Shown: positions 1 through 8,709 of the stretch, piece by piece
Position numbering within the stretch: the stretch's first letter is position 1
Layout: each line of letters opens with the position of its first letter
DNA from: Pseudomonas soli
Lineage (GTDB): Bacteria; Pseudomonadota; Gammaproteobacteria; Pseudomonadales; Pseudomonadaceae
Direction of reading: 5' to 3'
Length of the DNA stretch: 64,000 nt
Assembly: GCF_900110655.1 (NCBI RefSeq)
Contig: NZ_FOEQ01000003.1
Location: 496,001 to 560,000 of the forward strand
Made by a program: the position numbers and the translations under genes
Notes under the pieces: generated by a model
Told to the model about the DNA's origin: nothing
Databases searched by the model: none
The model's input: only the letters and a program-made list of their open reading frames with translations

Positions 1-1344
1 CCGCAACCCGCCCCCTTGGCGGTTCCTCAGCTGCAGTTCGCCGCCATGGCTGGCAACGATGCGCTGGGCGATGCTCAGCCCCAGCCCATAGCCGCCAGAG
101 GCCTGGTTGCGTGAGTCCTCGCCGCGCACGAAAGGCTCGGTGACAGTCGCCAGCAAGCCCGGGTCGATGCCCGGGCCGCGATCGTCGATGTGGATGTACC
201 CATCGGTTGGCGTGCTTTCCAGCACCACCGCGACTTCCCTGGCATAGCGCAGGGCATTGACCAACAGGTTTTGCAGGCACCGTTGCAGTAGCAGGGCATC
301 TACCTGGGCCTGGCCCACCTGGCCATGGATCGATAATGGCTCTTCGGCGTTGGCCAAATCCGCGCATTGGCGTGCCACCAGGCGGTCGAGGTCGACCGTT
401 TGCAGGTTCTGCTGCTCGCCCGCCCGCAGGTAGTCGAGCACCTGGCCGATCATGCCGTCCATCTGTGCGATGTTCTGGCGCAGGCGCTCCTTGTGTTCGC
501 TGTCCTCCAGCCGTTCCAGGCGCAGGCGCATGCGCGTCAACGGCGTACGCAGGTCGTGGGACACGGCGGCGAGGAAGTAGGCCTTGTCGTTGACCATGCG
601 GATCAGCCGTTGCTGCATGGCATTGAAGGCCTGGGCGGCGTGCCGCACTTCCTCGGGGCCGTCCAGCGGCAACGGCGCCTGTTCCAGATTGCCACCCAGG
701 CCACGGGCGGCATCGGCCAGGCGGCGCAGCGGGCGCAGGCACAAGCGTACCGCCACCAGGCACACCACCAGCACGGCGGCGATGCGCAGGGCATAGACCC
801 GCAGCAGGTAGTCGCTGATCAGCACCCATGCCGACTCGCCGCTCCAGCCCTGCAACTCCTGGCCATCGATGACCAGCCAGTGGCCATCGGCGAGGGGCAC
901 GGCAAACTCGATATGCGCCTGGGCGGTGCGCAAGCCGAACAGGCTGCGCCAGACGATGGGCTGGCCCAGTTCGTCGGTGAGCCGGACCTTGAGCAACCTC
1001 GGCCGCACATCGCCCCCCAATTCGTAGGCCAGTGCCTGATGCAGCAACAGCTCGATGCGCCGCCAGCCGCGCCGTTGGTCATGCTCACCCTCGGGCGGCG
1101 CTTCGGCGCAACGCAGCTGGTAGTGCTTCGGTACCTGGCGTGCCGTGCCATGGCAGTCGGCCTGGGCGATCAGGGGCGCGCTGCGCGCCGCGATCAACCG
1201 CACCGGCGCTTCCAGCACCTGGGCGAAGCGTACGTCGAACCAGATGCTGCTGGACATCAACTGGATCACCAGGGTGCCGCTGATCATGATCAGCAGCAGT
1301 TGGCCGAACAGCGTGCGCGGCCACAGCCGGCGAAGCAGTCGCAC
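1..1344 (-). CDS. Sensor histidine kinase, EnvZ-type (3' end outside window)
   Basis: Reading the minus strand from a GTG two bases after the response-regulator stop gives 448 codons with no stop before the window edge, so only the last residues are missing. An N-terminal membrane segment (about residues 12-34) is followed by a periplasmic stretch of roughly 130 residues, a second membrane segment (about 185-205) and a HAMP-like linker. The H-box SHDLRTPLTRMRLRLERL has the phospho-acceptor His at about 263. The N-box LLVNALRYA, the DRGPGIDP G1 box and the GGYGLGLSIAQ G2 box are all present. It should phosphorylate the regulator encoded just upstream in the same operon. The TonB receptor gene starts divergently from that operon, so metal or siderophore sensing is plausible but inferred. 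Confidence 0.93.
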   Translation of the reverse strand, partial: MRLLRRLWPRTLFGQLLLIMISGTLVIQLMSSSIWFDVRFAQVLEAPVRLIAARSAPLIAQADCHGTARQVPKHYQLRCAEAPPEGEHDQRRGWRRIELLLHQALAYELGGDVRPRLLKVRLTDELGQPIVWRSLFGLRTAQAHIEFAVPLADGHWLVIDGQELQGWSGESAWVLISDYLLRVYALRIAAVLVVCLVAVRLCLRPLRRLADAARGLGGNLEQAPLPLDGPEEVRHAAQAFNAMQQRLIRMVNDKAYFLAAVSHDLRTPLTRMRLRLERLEDSEHKERLRQNIAQMDGMIGQVLDYLRAGEQQNLQTVDLDRLVARQCADLANAEEPLSIHGQVGQAQVDALLLQRCLQNLLVNALRYAREVAVVLESTPTDGYIHIDDRGPGIDPGLLATVTEPFVRGEDSRNQASGGYGLGLSIAQRIVASHGGELQLRNRQGGGLR

Positions 1345-1345
1345 C

Positions 1346-2065
1346 TCAGGCGCCCAACGCTTCGCGGGCCAGGCTCAGCAGATAGCCTTCGTTGCGGATG
1401 GTGAGGATCTGCACGCCTTGGCCTGGCGCCCGGCGCAGTTGTTGGCGCAGGCGGCTGATGCACATGTCCACCGAGCGGTCGTCGGGCAGATGGTCGCGGC
1501 CGAACGCGCTGCGTGTCAGGTGGTCCCTCGAGACCACGCGGTTGTTGGCGTCCAGCAGTTCACGCAGCACACGGTAGTCGGAGCGTGGCAGGTTGAAGGC
1601 TTGGCCGTCAGGGTGAACGAGCAACCGTTTGACGTGATCGAGACGAAAACCCGCAAACAATTGTGGCTCGCTATCCGAAGTATCGGGCTCTACCTCCAGA
1701 CGATGGGGGCGGCGCAACACAGCCTTGATCCGGGCGACCAGCTCGCGCGGCTCGAAGGGTTTGGCCAGGTAATCGTCGGCGCCTACTTCCAGGCCGATGA
1801 TGCGGTCCAGAGTGCTGCCCCTGGCCGACAGCATCACCACCGCCAAGCCCGGCTGCGCCTGTAACTGCCGGCACAGGCTCAGGCCGTCCTCGCCGGGCAG
1901 CATCAGGTCGAGTACCACCAGGTCGACCTTGTGCCGGGTCAATTGCGCGTGCATCTGCTTTCCATCGACAGCAGCGAGAACCTGATAGCCGGCGTCCGTC
2001 AGGTAATCGCAGAGAAGTTCGCGAATCTCGTCGTCATCATCGACGACCAGCAAGGTGGTATTCAT
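1346..2065 (-). CDS. OmpR/PhoB-family response regulator
   Basis: This 239-residue protein has a receiver domain (about 1-120) with the acidic pocket VVDDDDE, a phospho-acceptor Asp at about 53 in VVLDLMLPGEDG, the conserved Ser in VMLSARG and Lys in LAKPFEPREL. A winged-helix DNA-binding domain follows (about 140-230), with RSVDMCISRLRQQLR as recognition helix and a typical IRNEGYLL wing. It is the first gene of a two-gene operon with the kinase. It is divergent from the siderophore receptor across about 160 bp, an arrangement like PfeR/PfeS-PfeA or PirR/PirS-PirA of P. aeruginosa. Control of the receptor is inferred; I saw no convincing binding-site repeat. Confidence 0.95.
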   Translation of the reverse strand: MNTTLLVVDDDDEIRELLCDYLTDAGYQVLAAVDGKQMHAQLTRHKVDLVVLDLMLPGEDGLSLCRQLQAQPGLAVVMLSARGSTLDRIIGLEVGADDYLAKPFEPRELVARIKAVLRRPHRLEVEPDTSDSEPQLFAGFRLDHVKRLLVHPDGQAFNLPRSDYRVLRELLDANNRVVSRDHLTRSAFGRDHLPDDRSVDMCISRLRQQLRRAPGQGVQILTIRNEGYLLSLAREALGA

Positions 2066-2223
2066 GGCTGTGGGTACCTGTGGAAAGAGGAACTGCGCTG
2101 CTCGTTACGTTCGATTACATCCCCATACAAGCCATCCATGGAGCCTAAGGGGTAGATGCCTAGAATCGTAACAAAAAATCATCTGCGAATACGAAGCCTT
2201 CCCAAATGGTATGCAAGAGCATC

Positions 2224-4500
2224 ATGACTGACACAACCCCCTTGGTCCGAGGCGGCAGTCGCCTCTCCCCGCTTGCCTTCTGCGTGGCCCTCGGGCTTAG
2301 CGGCACAGCCTTCGCTGACGGCCCGGTGCTGGAACTGGGCGCCACCAACATCGACAGCAGTGCGTTGCCGCTGGCCGACGATAGCGGCCAGATCGGCTAC
2401 ACCGTGCAGAACACACGCAGCTCCACGGGCTTGCAGCTGACACCCCGGCAGACGCCACAGTCGGTCACCAGCATTACCCGCCAGCAAATGGAAGACCGTG
2501 ATATCCACACCCTCGAGCAGGCCCTGGACACCACGCCGGGCGTGAGCATGAGCAAGATGGAAGTGGGCGGGCGCACCGACTTCCGCGCCCGTGGCTACTC
2601 GATCAGCAACTGGAAGATCGACGGCTTGCAGTTCCCCGGCGGTTCGGACTTCAGCGGTGGCGGCAACGCGCTGAACATGGACCTGTACGAACGCATCGAC
2701 ATCGTCCGTGGCGCCAACGGCCTGCTCGGTGGCACCGGTGACCCTTCGGCTACCGTCAACCTGATCCGCAAGGCGCCGACCCGGACCTTCGGCGGCAGCG
2801 CCTACGCCACCTATGGCAGCTGGGACAAGCGCCGCCTGGGTGCTGACCTGAACCTGCCGCTGTCCGAGGACGGCCGCCTGCGTTCGCGTCTGGTCATGAC
2901 CCAGCAGGACGCCGGCTCGTTCCGCGACAACCAGTCCGAACGCTCCCGCGCGGCCCTGGCCAACTTCGAATTCGACCTGGACGATGCCACCACCCTGGGT
3001 GCCGGCTACCAGTACGAGTACAGCAAAGTGGTCGGCGGCGGCTGGGGCGCCAACATCCCGATCTGGTACGGCGATGGCAGCAAGACCGACCTGCCGCGCA
3101 GCACCAACGTGGTACCCAGCTGGAGCTTTGGCGAATACATCACCCGCACCGCCTTCGGCTCGCTGGCGCACCGTTTCGACAACGACTGGAGCCTGGACCT
3201 GAAGGTTGCCCAGAGCAGCGGCGAGGCGCTCAACCACCGTGGCCTGGCCAAGGTCAACTCGTCCGGCCGTGGCGTCTATGGCGGCTACTGGAACCAGGAC
3301 GGCAGCGGCGCGGTGCTCAACGGCCTGCACAGCTCCACCGACACCACCCAGCAATCGGCGCAGATCGACCTGTCCGGCCCATTCCAACTGTTCGGGCGCA
3401 CCCATCAGGCGATGGTCGGCTACAACGACAGCCGCACCGTGGCCTGGTCACCGCAGTACACTTGCAGCATGGTCGGCGGCGGCAAGGCAGTGAACAGTGG
3501 GGTGGGTTGCCAGTTCCGGGCGAACAATGGCCTGGGGCTGGGCAACTGGCTAGACGGCGTGGACGACGACTACGCCATGCTGGCCTCAAAAACCGGCCTG
3601 CACAGCAAGACTACCACCCGTCTTCAGGGCATGTATGCCGCCACCCGCCTTAGCGTCACCGACCCCCTGTCGCTCATCCTCGGTGTGCGCAGCACCGACT
3701 ATTCGGCTACTACCGTCAGCGTCAACGGTGCGCGCAGCAACCAGCAGAACAACGGCATCGTCACCCCTTACCTGGGCGCGGTGTACGACCTCGACGACAA
3801 CTACTCGCTGTACGCCAGCTACACCGACATCTTCAACCCGCAGACCGAAGAGAGCGCCAGCGGCACCAAGGTCGAGCCGATCCGTGGCCAGAGCTACGAA
3901 ACCGGGATCAAGGGTGAATGGTTCGATGGTCGCCTGAACGCGTCCGCGGCCTACTTCCGCACCAGGCAGGAGAACAAGGCGGTGATGGACGGCGACCTGC
4001 TGACGCCGACCGGCGCCACTGCCTACAAGGCCGGTTCCGGCCAGGAAACCGACGGTATCGACCTGGAAGTCGCCGGCGCCCTGACCCCGAACTGGAACGT
4101 CTATGCCGGCTACACCTACCTGCACTTCCGCCGCCTGGACAGCGACGGGCGCAGCGACCCCTCGCACCTGTTCAAGGCCTCGACCACTTATCGCCTGTCC
4201 GGCCCGCTGGATCGCCTGACCCTGGGCGCTGGCGTGACCGCGCAAAGCAACATCCGCGCGGTGTCCACCCCCGCCGGGCAGCCGAGCAACGGAGTTAGCC
4301 GCAGCGCCAGCGACGTAAACTGGTCGGGCTATGCGATCTGGAACGCCATGGCCAAGTACCAGCTGACCGACGACACCAGCGTCAGCCTCAACGCCAACAA
4401 CCTGTTCGACAAGCACTACTACACCCGTTACGGGTTCTATGCCGGGGCAATCTATGGCGACCCGCGCAACCTGGCGGTGACCGTGAGCACGGCGTTCTAG
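2224..4500 (+). CDS. TonB-dependent siderophore receptor
   Basis: Outer-membrane receptor of the FhuE/FoxA/FpvA type for ferric siderophore uptake. A signal peptide is followed by a plug domain (about 60-180) with TPRQTPQSVTSIT, RGYSISNWKIDGL and ERIDIVRGANGLLGGTGDPS. A long beta-barrel follows, ending in the usual NLAVTVSTAF aromatic terminus. The mature N-terminus leads quickly into the plug, with no extra signalling domain of the FpvA/FecA kind, so surface sigma/anti-sigma signalling is unlikely. Another in-frame ATG lies at 2206; I prefer 2224 because it directly precedes a standard leader (TDTTPLVRGGSRLSPLAFC). The siderophore cannot be named from sequence. Confidence 0.95.
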   Translation: MTDTTPLVRGGSRLSPLAFCVALGLSGTAFADGPVLELGATNIDSSALPLADDSGQIGYTVQNTRSSTGLQLTPRQTPQSVTSITRQQMEDRDIHTLEQALDTTPGVSMSKMEVGGRTDFRARGYSISNWKIDGLQFPGGSDFSGGGNALNMDLYERIDIVRGANGLLGGTGDPSATVNLIRKAPTRTFGGSAYATYGSWDKRRLGADLNLPLSEDGRLRSRLVMTQQDAGSFRDNQSERSRAALANFEFDLDDATTLGAGYQYEYSKVVGGGWGANIPIWYGDGSKTDLPRSTNVVPSWSFGEYITRTAFGSLAHRFDNDWSLDLKVAQSSGEALNHRGLAKVNSSGRGVYGGYWNQDGSGAVLNGLHSSTDTTQQSAQIDLSGPFQLFGRTHQAMVGYNDSRTVAWSPQYTCSMVGGGKAVNSGVGCQFRANNGLGLGNWLDGVDDDYAMLASKTGLHSKTTTRLQGMYAATRLSVTDPLSLILGVRSTDYSATTVSVNGARSNQQNNGIVTPYLGAVYDLDDNYSLYASYTDIFNPQTEESASGTKVEPIRGQSYETGIKGEWFDGRLNASAAYFRTRQENKAVMDGDLLTPTGATAYKAGSGQETDGIDLEVAGALTPNWNVYAGYTYLHFRRLDSDGRSDPSHLFKASTTYRLSGPLDRLTLGAGVTAQSNIRAVSTPAGQPSNGVSRSASDVNWSGYAIWNAMAKYQLTDDTSVSLNANNLFDKHYYTRYGFYAGAIYGDPRNLAVTVSTAF

Positions 4501-4535
4501 AAGAGCTTTTGACACCGCTACTGCTGGTTGATTTT

Positions 4536-4596
4536 TGATCATGTTCCTTATACGTTACATTCATCTAAATTTGTCACGTATAAAGAACATGGATCA
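4536..4596. promoter_or_regulatory. Inverted-repeat operator overlapping the hipB-like start codon
   Basis: The left arm (4536-4559) and right arm (4572-4596) are about 24 bp each and complementary apart from two substitutions and a one-base indel. The core is TTATACGTTACA facing TGTCACGTATAA. The right arm contains the ATG of the downstream XRE gene. Autoregulatory operators of HipB-type antitoxins sit in this place, so it probably binds the product of the gene at 4589. The function is inferred from position. Confidence 0.7.
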
Positions 4597-4840
4597 CTCA
4601 TTGATCGTCGAGCGCCTGGGCGCGCAGGTTCGCACGCGAAGGCTTAACCGGGGATTGACCCAGCAGGCGCTCGCAACCTTGGCCGGTATCACCCGGCAAA
4701 AGATCATTGCCATGGAGAAAGGTAGCCTCTCAGTGGCCATCGGTGCATATGCACGTGCATTGGCGGCGCTCGGCTGCGAACTGCAGGTCATAGCGGCGGT
4801 GATGCCGACGCTTGACGAAATCGAGGGGATGTTCGAATGA
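4589..4840 (+). CDS. HipB-like XRE antitoxin/repressor
   Basis: This small protein of 83 residues is mostly one Cro/C1-type helix-turn-helix: LGAQVRTRRLNRGLTQQALATLAGITRQKIIAMEKGS, then YARALAALGCELQVIAAV. I start it at 4589 (MDHSLIV) rather than at an upstream in-frame ATG, because the upstream stretch is the inverted-repeat operator. Its stop TGA overlaps an ATG (ATGA at 4837) that would begin the HipA-like reading frame, the usual coupled arrangement of hipBA. It should bind and neutralise the HipA-like kinase and repress the operon. Confidence 0.85.
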   Translation: MDHSLIVERLGAQVRTRRLNRGLTQQALATLAGITRQKIIAMEKGSLSVAIGAYARALAALGCELQVIAAVMPTLDEIEGMFE

Positions 4841-4880
4841 CGCCGCTGATAGTCGCGACACCCGAGGGTGACAGTGAGCA

Positions 4881-6029
4881 TTGCTGACCAGTGCAGGCGA
4901 CTACCTCTTCCGCTATGGCCCGCACACCGTTGCTGATGCGGCGATCAGCCTGTTGATGCCGGTCCGAACCGAGGAATACAGGTATCGCGAGCTGCATCCG
5001 GTGTTCCAGATGAACTTGCCCGAAGGGTATGTGCTCGAGCAATTGCGCAACCGCCTGGCGAAGATCGTTCAGGTCGACCCCATGCTTCTCCTAGCGTTGT
5101 CCGGCAGCAGTTCGCCGATCGGGCGTGTGCATGTCAGTTCGCAGGTAGTGGACACATTGCTGCGGCGGCAGACGTTTCCGGGAGAAAAGCTGGCGAACAT
5201 TCTTTCATGGGATGGGGGAGAGGATATCTTCGCCGATCTGGTGGATCGCTACATTCTGCGCGCAGGCATCTCTGGTGTGCAGCCGAAGGTCCTGGTTCCT
5301 GAGCAATTGGACCCGTTGTCACAGCGCTTTACCTCGAAAACAGCCGAGCTGATCATCAAGAGCGGGCGCGACGAGTTCCCGGGCTTGGCGATCAACGAAT
5401 TCCTGTGCATGTCGGTTGCGCAAACCTCTGGCCTGCCAGTGCCTCAATTCTTCTTGTCCGATAACGGCAAGCTGTTCGTCATGCGCCGCTTCGATCGTGA
5501 CGAGCAGAACAATCCACTTGGTTTCGAAGACATGGCTGCCTTGATGGGGCTTGGCGCCGAACAGAAGTACAGCAAGAGCTACGCTGCCATTGCCAAGGCG
5601 ATCCGCCTGTTCTGCGCGCCTGAGCATCTTCGGCTATCGCTGCGGCAACTGTTCGAGATGGTTGCGCTCAGCTGTATCGTCGGAAATGGTGATGCCCATC
5701 TGAAAAATTTCGGGTTGTTGTACACCGATCCTCTTCGAGGCGATGCGCGCCTGGCTCCGGCGTACGACATCGTCAATACCACGGCTTACATACCGGAAGA
5801 CGTGCTGGCGCTTTCGCTATCCGGCAACAAATCCTTGTTTGCGTCGCGGCAAGGCTTGCTGGACTTTGCACCGCTTTGCGACGTGAGCAACCCGGCTGAA
5901 GTCATTCGCAATCAGCTTGAAGCATTGGAGCGAACACTGGCCAGGGAGTCCGCGCTTTGCGATCAGGCACCCAAGGTGGTTGCCGCCATCAAGGCGAGCG
6001 CGGCGCCGTTCATTCAGACTTTTGGTTGA
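4881..6029 (+). CDS. HipA-family Ser/Thr kinase toxin, N-terminus apparently frameshifted
   Basis: The open frame from TTG 4881 gives 382 residues with the HipA core: GISGVQPKVLV (Gly-rich loop), NEFLCMSVAQTSGLPVPQ, a DRDEQNNPLGFEDMAALMG segment, the catalytic loop GNGDAHLKNFGLLY and the metal-binding LAPAYDIVNT. HipA kinases phosphorylate translation factors such as glutamyl-tRNA synthetase to halt growth. The expected coupled start is ATG 4837, which reads MTPLIVATPEGDSEH and then hits TGA at 4885; a one-base shift at about 4881 joins it to LLTSAGDYLFRYGP. So the gene is either inactivated, mis-sequenced, or restarts at TTG. Confidence 0.8.
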   Translation: MLTSAGDYLFRYGPHTVADAAISLLMPVRTEEYRYRELHPVFQMNLPEGYVLEQLRNRLAKIVQVDPMLLLALSGSSSPIGRVHVSSQVVDTLLRRQTFPGEKLANILSWDGGEDIFADLVDRYILRAGISGVQPKVLVPEQLDPLSQRFTSKTAELIIKSGRDEFPGLAINEFLCMSVAQTSGLPVPQFFLSDNGKLFVMRRFDRDEQNNPLGFEDMAALMGLGAEQKYSKSYAAIAKAIRLFCAPEHLRLSLRQLFEMVALSCIVGNGDAHLKNFGLLYTDPLRGDARLAPAYDIVNTTAYIPEDVLALSLSGNKSLFASRQGLLDFAPLCDVSNPAEVIRNQLEALERTLARESALCDQAPKVVAAIKASAAPFIQTFG

Positions 6030-6243
6030 GCGGCATTTCCTGTCCGGGCGCGGCATGCGAAGTGGCTATGGTCGCATCCAGATGATCATCGAGCTGTTCC
6101 CAATCCTCGCCGAACAACTCCACCGGATGCATGGTCCGGTCCGCGCCATTGCCGCAGGCCAGCGCCTTGGCTGGGCAGTACAGGTCGCAGCCCCAGCAGA
6201 TCCGTTCGGGATGGCTGGGGTTCGTGGGAAATCGCTTGGCCAT
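6010..6243 (-). CDS. DUF3079 small cysteine-containing protein
   Basis: This 77-residue protein begins MAKRFPTNPSHPERICWGCD and continues LYCPAKALACGNGADRTMHPVELFGEDW, the pattern I know for DUF3079. Four cysteines (CWGCDLYC and ACGNG) could bind a metal, but the family has no assigned function. A strong ribosome-binding site (GGAGGGA) precedes the ATG. Its 3' end overlaps the 3' end of the convergent hipA-like gene by about 20 bp. No operon partner is visible. Confidence 0.85.
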   Translation of the reverse strand: MAKRFPTNPSHPERICWGCDLYCPAKALACGNGADRTMHPVELFGEDWEQLDDHLDATIATSHAAPGQEMPLNQKSE

Positions 6244-6321
6244 GGTCTCCCTCCATGAAGTGGATGCCTGCGCTCAGGCTATGCCGCGCATGGCCAAGGG
6301 GCTTGATCCGGATCAATACCG

Positions 6322-7467
6322 CTAGCGGATCGGCCCGGGTGCCTGCACCTGCTTCATCAGGTCGTCATTCCACTGCCCCTCCACCTGCACATGCGCGGCG
6401 GCGCCGAGCATCACCGCCTCGATCAGGTTGTGGTTGAGGTAGGTGTACAGGCCGGGCTGGCGGAAGGTGTACAACGCCGCCCCCGCCGCGCCGCCGGGGA
6501 TGAACCAAGTCTCCAGGTTGCGCTGCGGCGGGTTGGCGAACTTGCCCGAGGCCCAGACGTAGTCGCCGTGGCCACCGATCAGGTGCGGGCGGGTATCACG
6601 GTTGGCCTGGGAATGAACGATCAGCACGGTCTCGCCCACCTTGGCGGTGAGCGCCTGCTTGCCGGTCAGGGCGCCGACGCTGCCGTTGAACACCACATGG
6701 CTGGGCACCAGCCCTTTCATCAGCTGGCTCATATCACCGAAGCTGGCCATGGGGTTGGCGTAGCGCTTGTACTTGCCGTCCTTGTCGCGGGGGATGTAGT
6801 AGTCCTGCTCGCCGATATACCAGGCCTTGTCGTACTGCAACGGGCGGCCCTCGGGGTCTTTCAGGCCGTCACGGGGCAGCACCATGATCGCGCCGTTCAT
6901 GCCACACACTACGTGCCAGGGAATCATCGCCCCGCCCGGCGCGCAGTGATACACGAACACCCCGGCACGGTCGGCCTTGAAGCGCAGCACCACCTGCTCG
7001 CCCGGCTTCACATGGGTCAACTCACCGCCGCCGAGGGCGCCGGTGGAGGCGTGGAAGTCGATGTTGTGCATCATGCTGTTGCTGGCCGGGTTGACCAGCG
7101 TGAGCTCCACGTAGTCGCCCTCGTGCACCACCATCAGCGGGCCGGGCACCGAGCCGTTGAAGGTCATCGCGTGGATGTAGGCGCCGGTGCTGTCGACAGC
7201 CAGTTCCTTCTCCTCGATGACCATGCGGAACTCGACAATGCGCGGCTTGCCGGGAGCGCGCTGGCTGTGGGGGTGCACCTGTGGCGGTGCCACCAGTTCG
7301 ACACTTACCCGCTCCAGTTTCGCCAGGTCAGGCACCGGGCCGGCGGCGGGCGAAGCGGTCGCGGCCTGGGCCAGGCCACTGCCTAGCGCCGAGGCTCCGA
7401 CGCCCAGCAACACAGTGCCGGCCAGCATGCCACGCCGGGTCAGGGACACGCCTTCTTGCTCGTTCAT
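6322..7467 (-). CDS. nirK: Copper-containing nitrite reductase NirK
   Basis: Periplasmic enzyme that reduces nitrite to nitric oxide. The 381-residue protein has a Tat-type leader (LTRRGMLAG) and two cupredoxin domains. All ligands are visible. Type-1 copper: His134, Cys175, His185 and Met190. Type-2 copper: His139, His174 and His346. Catalytic Asp137 and His295 are also present. The loop [12 protein letters not shown] resembles the blue, Achromobacter-type enzymes. A good AAGGAG site precedes ATG 7467. No norCB, nosZ or nirV lies nearby, so it may serve nitrite detoxification or partial denitrification. It sits at the left edge of the accessory island, so whether it is core or acquired is open. 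Confidence 0.95.
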   Translation of the reverse strand: MNEQEGVSLTRRGMLAGTVLLGVGASALGSGLAQAATASPAAGPVPDLAKLERVSVELVAPPQVHPHSQRAPGKPRIVEFRMVIEEKELAVDSTGAYIHAMTFNGSVPGPLMVVHEGDYVELTLVNPASNSMMHNIDFHASTGALGGGELTHVKPGEQVVLRFKADRAGVFVYHCAPGGAMIPWHVVCGMNGAIMVLPRDGLKDPEGRPLQYDKAWYIGEQDYYIPRDKDGKYKRYANPMASFGDMSQLMKGLVPSHVVFNGSVGALTGKQALTAKVGETVLIVHSQANRDTRPHLIGGHGDYVWASGKFANPPQRNLETWFIPGGAAGAALYTFRQPGLYTYLNHNLIEAVMLGAAAHVQVEGQWNDDLMKQVQAPGPIR

Positions 7468-7533
7468 GGGACTTCTCCTTAAGTCGACGAAAGTCGTCGG
7501 GCACAGGAATAGCCGCTTTGAAATTAGGGTTTA

Positions 7534-7547
7534 TTGAGCGAAAACAA
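7534..7547 (-). promoter_or_regulatory. Possible ANR/DNR (FNR-type) box upstream of nirK
   Basis: TTGAGCGAAAACAA matches the TTGAT-N4-ATCAA consensus in 8 of 10 half-site positions and lies about 67 bp before the nirK ATG, a suitable distance for anaerobic activation. The right half is imperfect, so this is only a candidate. Confidence 0.35.
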
Positions 7548-7580
7548 GAAGTAGAGAGGGTGGACAATGTGTCGCAGGCG

Positions 7581-7621
7581 CGGAAACGAACAAGCCCCGG
7601 CATTCGTCGAGGGTTTTGAGG
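7581..7621. repeat. Dispersed 41-bp terminator-like repeat, copy 1
   Basis: About 37 of 41 positions match a second copy at 9241-9281. Both carry CGGAAACGAA followed by an AAGCCCC...GGTTTTG hairpin. The layout recalls the terminator just downstream of tRNA-Thr in this window (GGAACGAAAAAACCCGCC). It could be debris from tRNA-linked insertions. Confidence 0.6.
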
Positions 7622-7782
7622 CGACAGCACTTGCGACTCCCGGCCTACGCTTGTGGACAATATTCGTCAAGCAGCGGGATATCAGGGATTTAGCGCCTGT
7701 GGATAAAACTACCCCCCGGTGGACATCAATGGTTTTCCACATACGTAAGCTGTGCCAGCAGTTTTTTTCTTGGGTATGGTCA

Positions 7783-7803
7783 CGGGGCGGCTTTGCAGCC
7801 CCG
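7783..7803. repeat. Hairpin CGGGGCGGCTTTGCAGCCCCG downstream of the integrase remnant
   Basis: The inverted repeat shares its core (GGCGGCTTTGCAGCCC) with the larger hairpin at 12583-12627. Each lies in the same place just downstream of an integrase 3' end, so they are probably homologous segments of two related elements. Confidence 0.6.
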
Positions 7804-7879
7804 TTTGAAAGGACCCGCGCGGAGGAGCATCACGCGGTCCTGTGGGTAACTTCACAGCGAATTGAGGTGGTGCGGCGGG

Positions 7880-8190
7880 CTACTCGGTCCTCTTGCCACT
7901 GCGAAGGCGCGTGACGTTCTTCCCCGCCTGCTTGGCAAACTCCTGCGGCGTCACATGGTTGTCGCGGTTCGCCTTCAGAAACCGGCTCCACCAGGTCATG
8001 ATCATCCGGCGCTCTTCGAGGAACTCGTCCCATTGGGTACAGGCGGCGCGCTCGTTGTTGCGCTTCTTGTGGCTCAACTGCCGTTCAATAGCCGTTTCTG
8101 ACCATAGCTCGGACGCCATGGCGGCAGATGTCCGCCTTGGTGTTACAGCCCATTGCTCCGAGCAACGCGATTGCCGCCCACCATCTCCTG
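7880..8190 (-). pseudogene. Remnant of a P4-type tyrosine integrase (C-terminal end)
   Basis: Reading from 8119, the frame SELWSETAIERQLSHKKRNN, then a region with RRMIMTWWSRFLKANRDNHVTPQEFA, aligns with the C-terminus of the intact integrase at 12663-13991. Upstream, in another frame (through about 8147), NTKADICRHGVRAM matches the intact protein's DTSKEVCGHGFRTM box. A short deletion with frameshift therefore separates the two conserved boxes, and the N-terminal three quarters is gone. The catalytic Tyr region is also altered (RAACTQWDEFLEERR against RAAYIHKAEFLEQRR), so the Tyr is lost. It marks an older integration event. Confidence 0.8.
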
Positions 8191-8312
8191 CGACGCCTCA
8201 GGCCAGCTCAAGCCGTGCAGGTGAATGAAACACCCTATTTCAAGCTGATATCCCGAAACACTTCTACCCCCGCCCAGAGCAATCGACTGCGCTAAATTCC
8301 ACGTTCTCCGGC

Positions 8313-8709
8313 ATGCATGCCGTCCACGATGCCAGCATTTCGTTTGTAGGTAGACCGTTGAGAAAGTTTGCGTTTGTGAGTGCCGCTGCTGAGCGTGAGT
8401 ACAAGGATCTTCCGCAGGATGTTCAGGACGATTTCGGCAAAGACCTGCGTCGTATTCAGTATGGCCAGGACCCTGAGCGGCCGATCAAGGCGCTGACGGA
8501 GTCGGTGGGGGGCGGGCGCGATAGAGCTCATCATCAACGGCAGCCCTGCATTCCGCTGCGTGTATGTGGCCAAATTTGCGGACATGGTCGTTGTGTTGCA
8601 TTCGTTCGTGAAAACGACTAACAGGTCCGACCGGCATGCGAGGCAGGTCGCTGAAGATCGCATGAAGGAGTTCAAGCAAGAGCTGCGGAAGATGGGGTAC
8701 AGGGTTTAG
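8313..8709 (+). pseudogene. RelE/HigB-like (phage Gp49-type) toxin gene with a G-tract frameshift
   Basis: From ATG 8313 the frame reads KFAFVSAAAEREYKDLPQ, then a stretch ending RPIKALTESVGGG. After a run of six G (about 8509-8514) the family sequence continues one base over as AIELIINGSPAFRCVYVAKF, then DMVVVLHSFVKTTN, ending KELRKMGYRV-like at TAG 8707. Removing one G restores a single product of about 131 residues. Proteins of this family cleave mRNA at the ribosome. As written, the toxin is truncated after about 65 genuine residues. The cause may be real inactivation, phase-variable slippage or a homopolymer sequencing error. Confidence 0.75.

Noticed and set aside
2066-2223. Fur box before the TonB receptor
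   Set aside because: No stretch matches the GATAATGATAATCATTATC pattern well enough.
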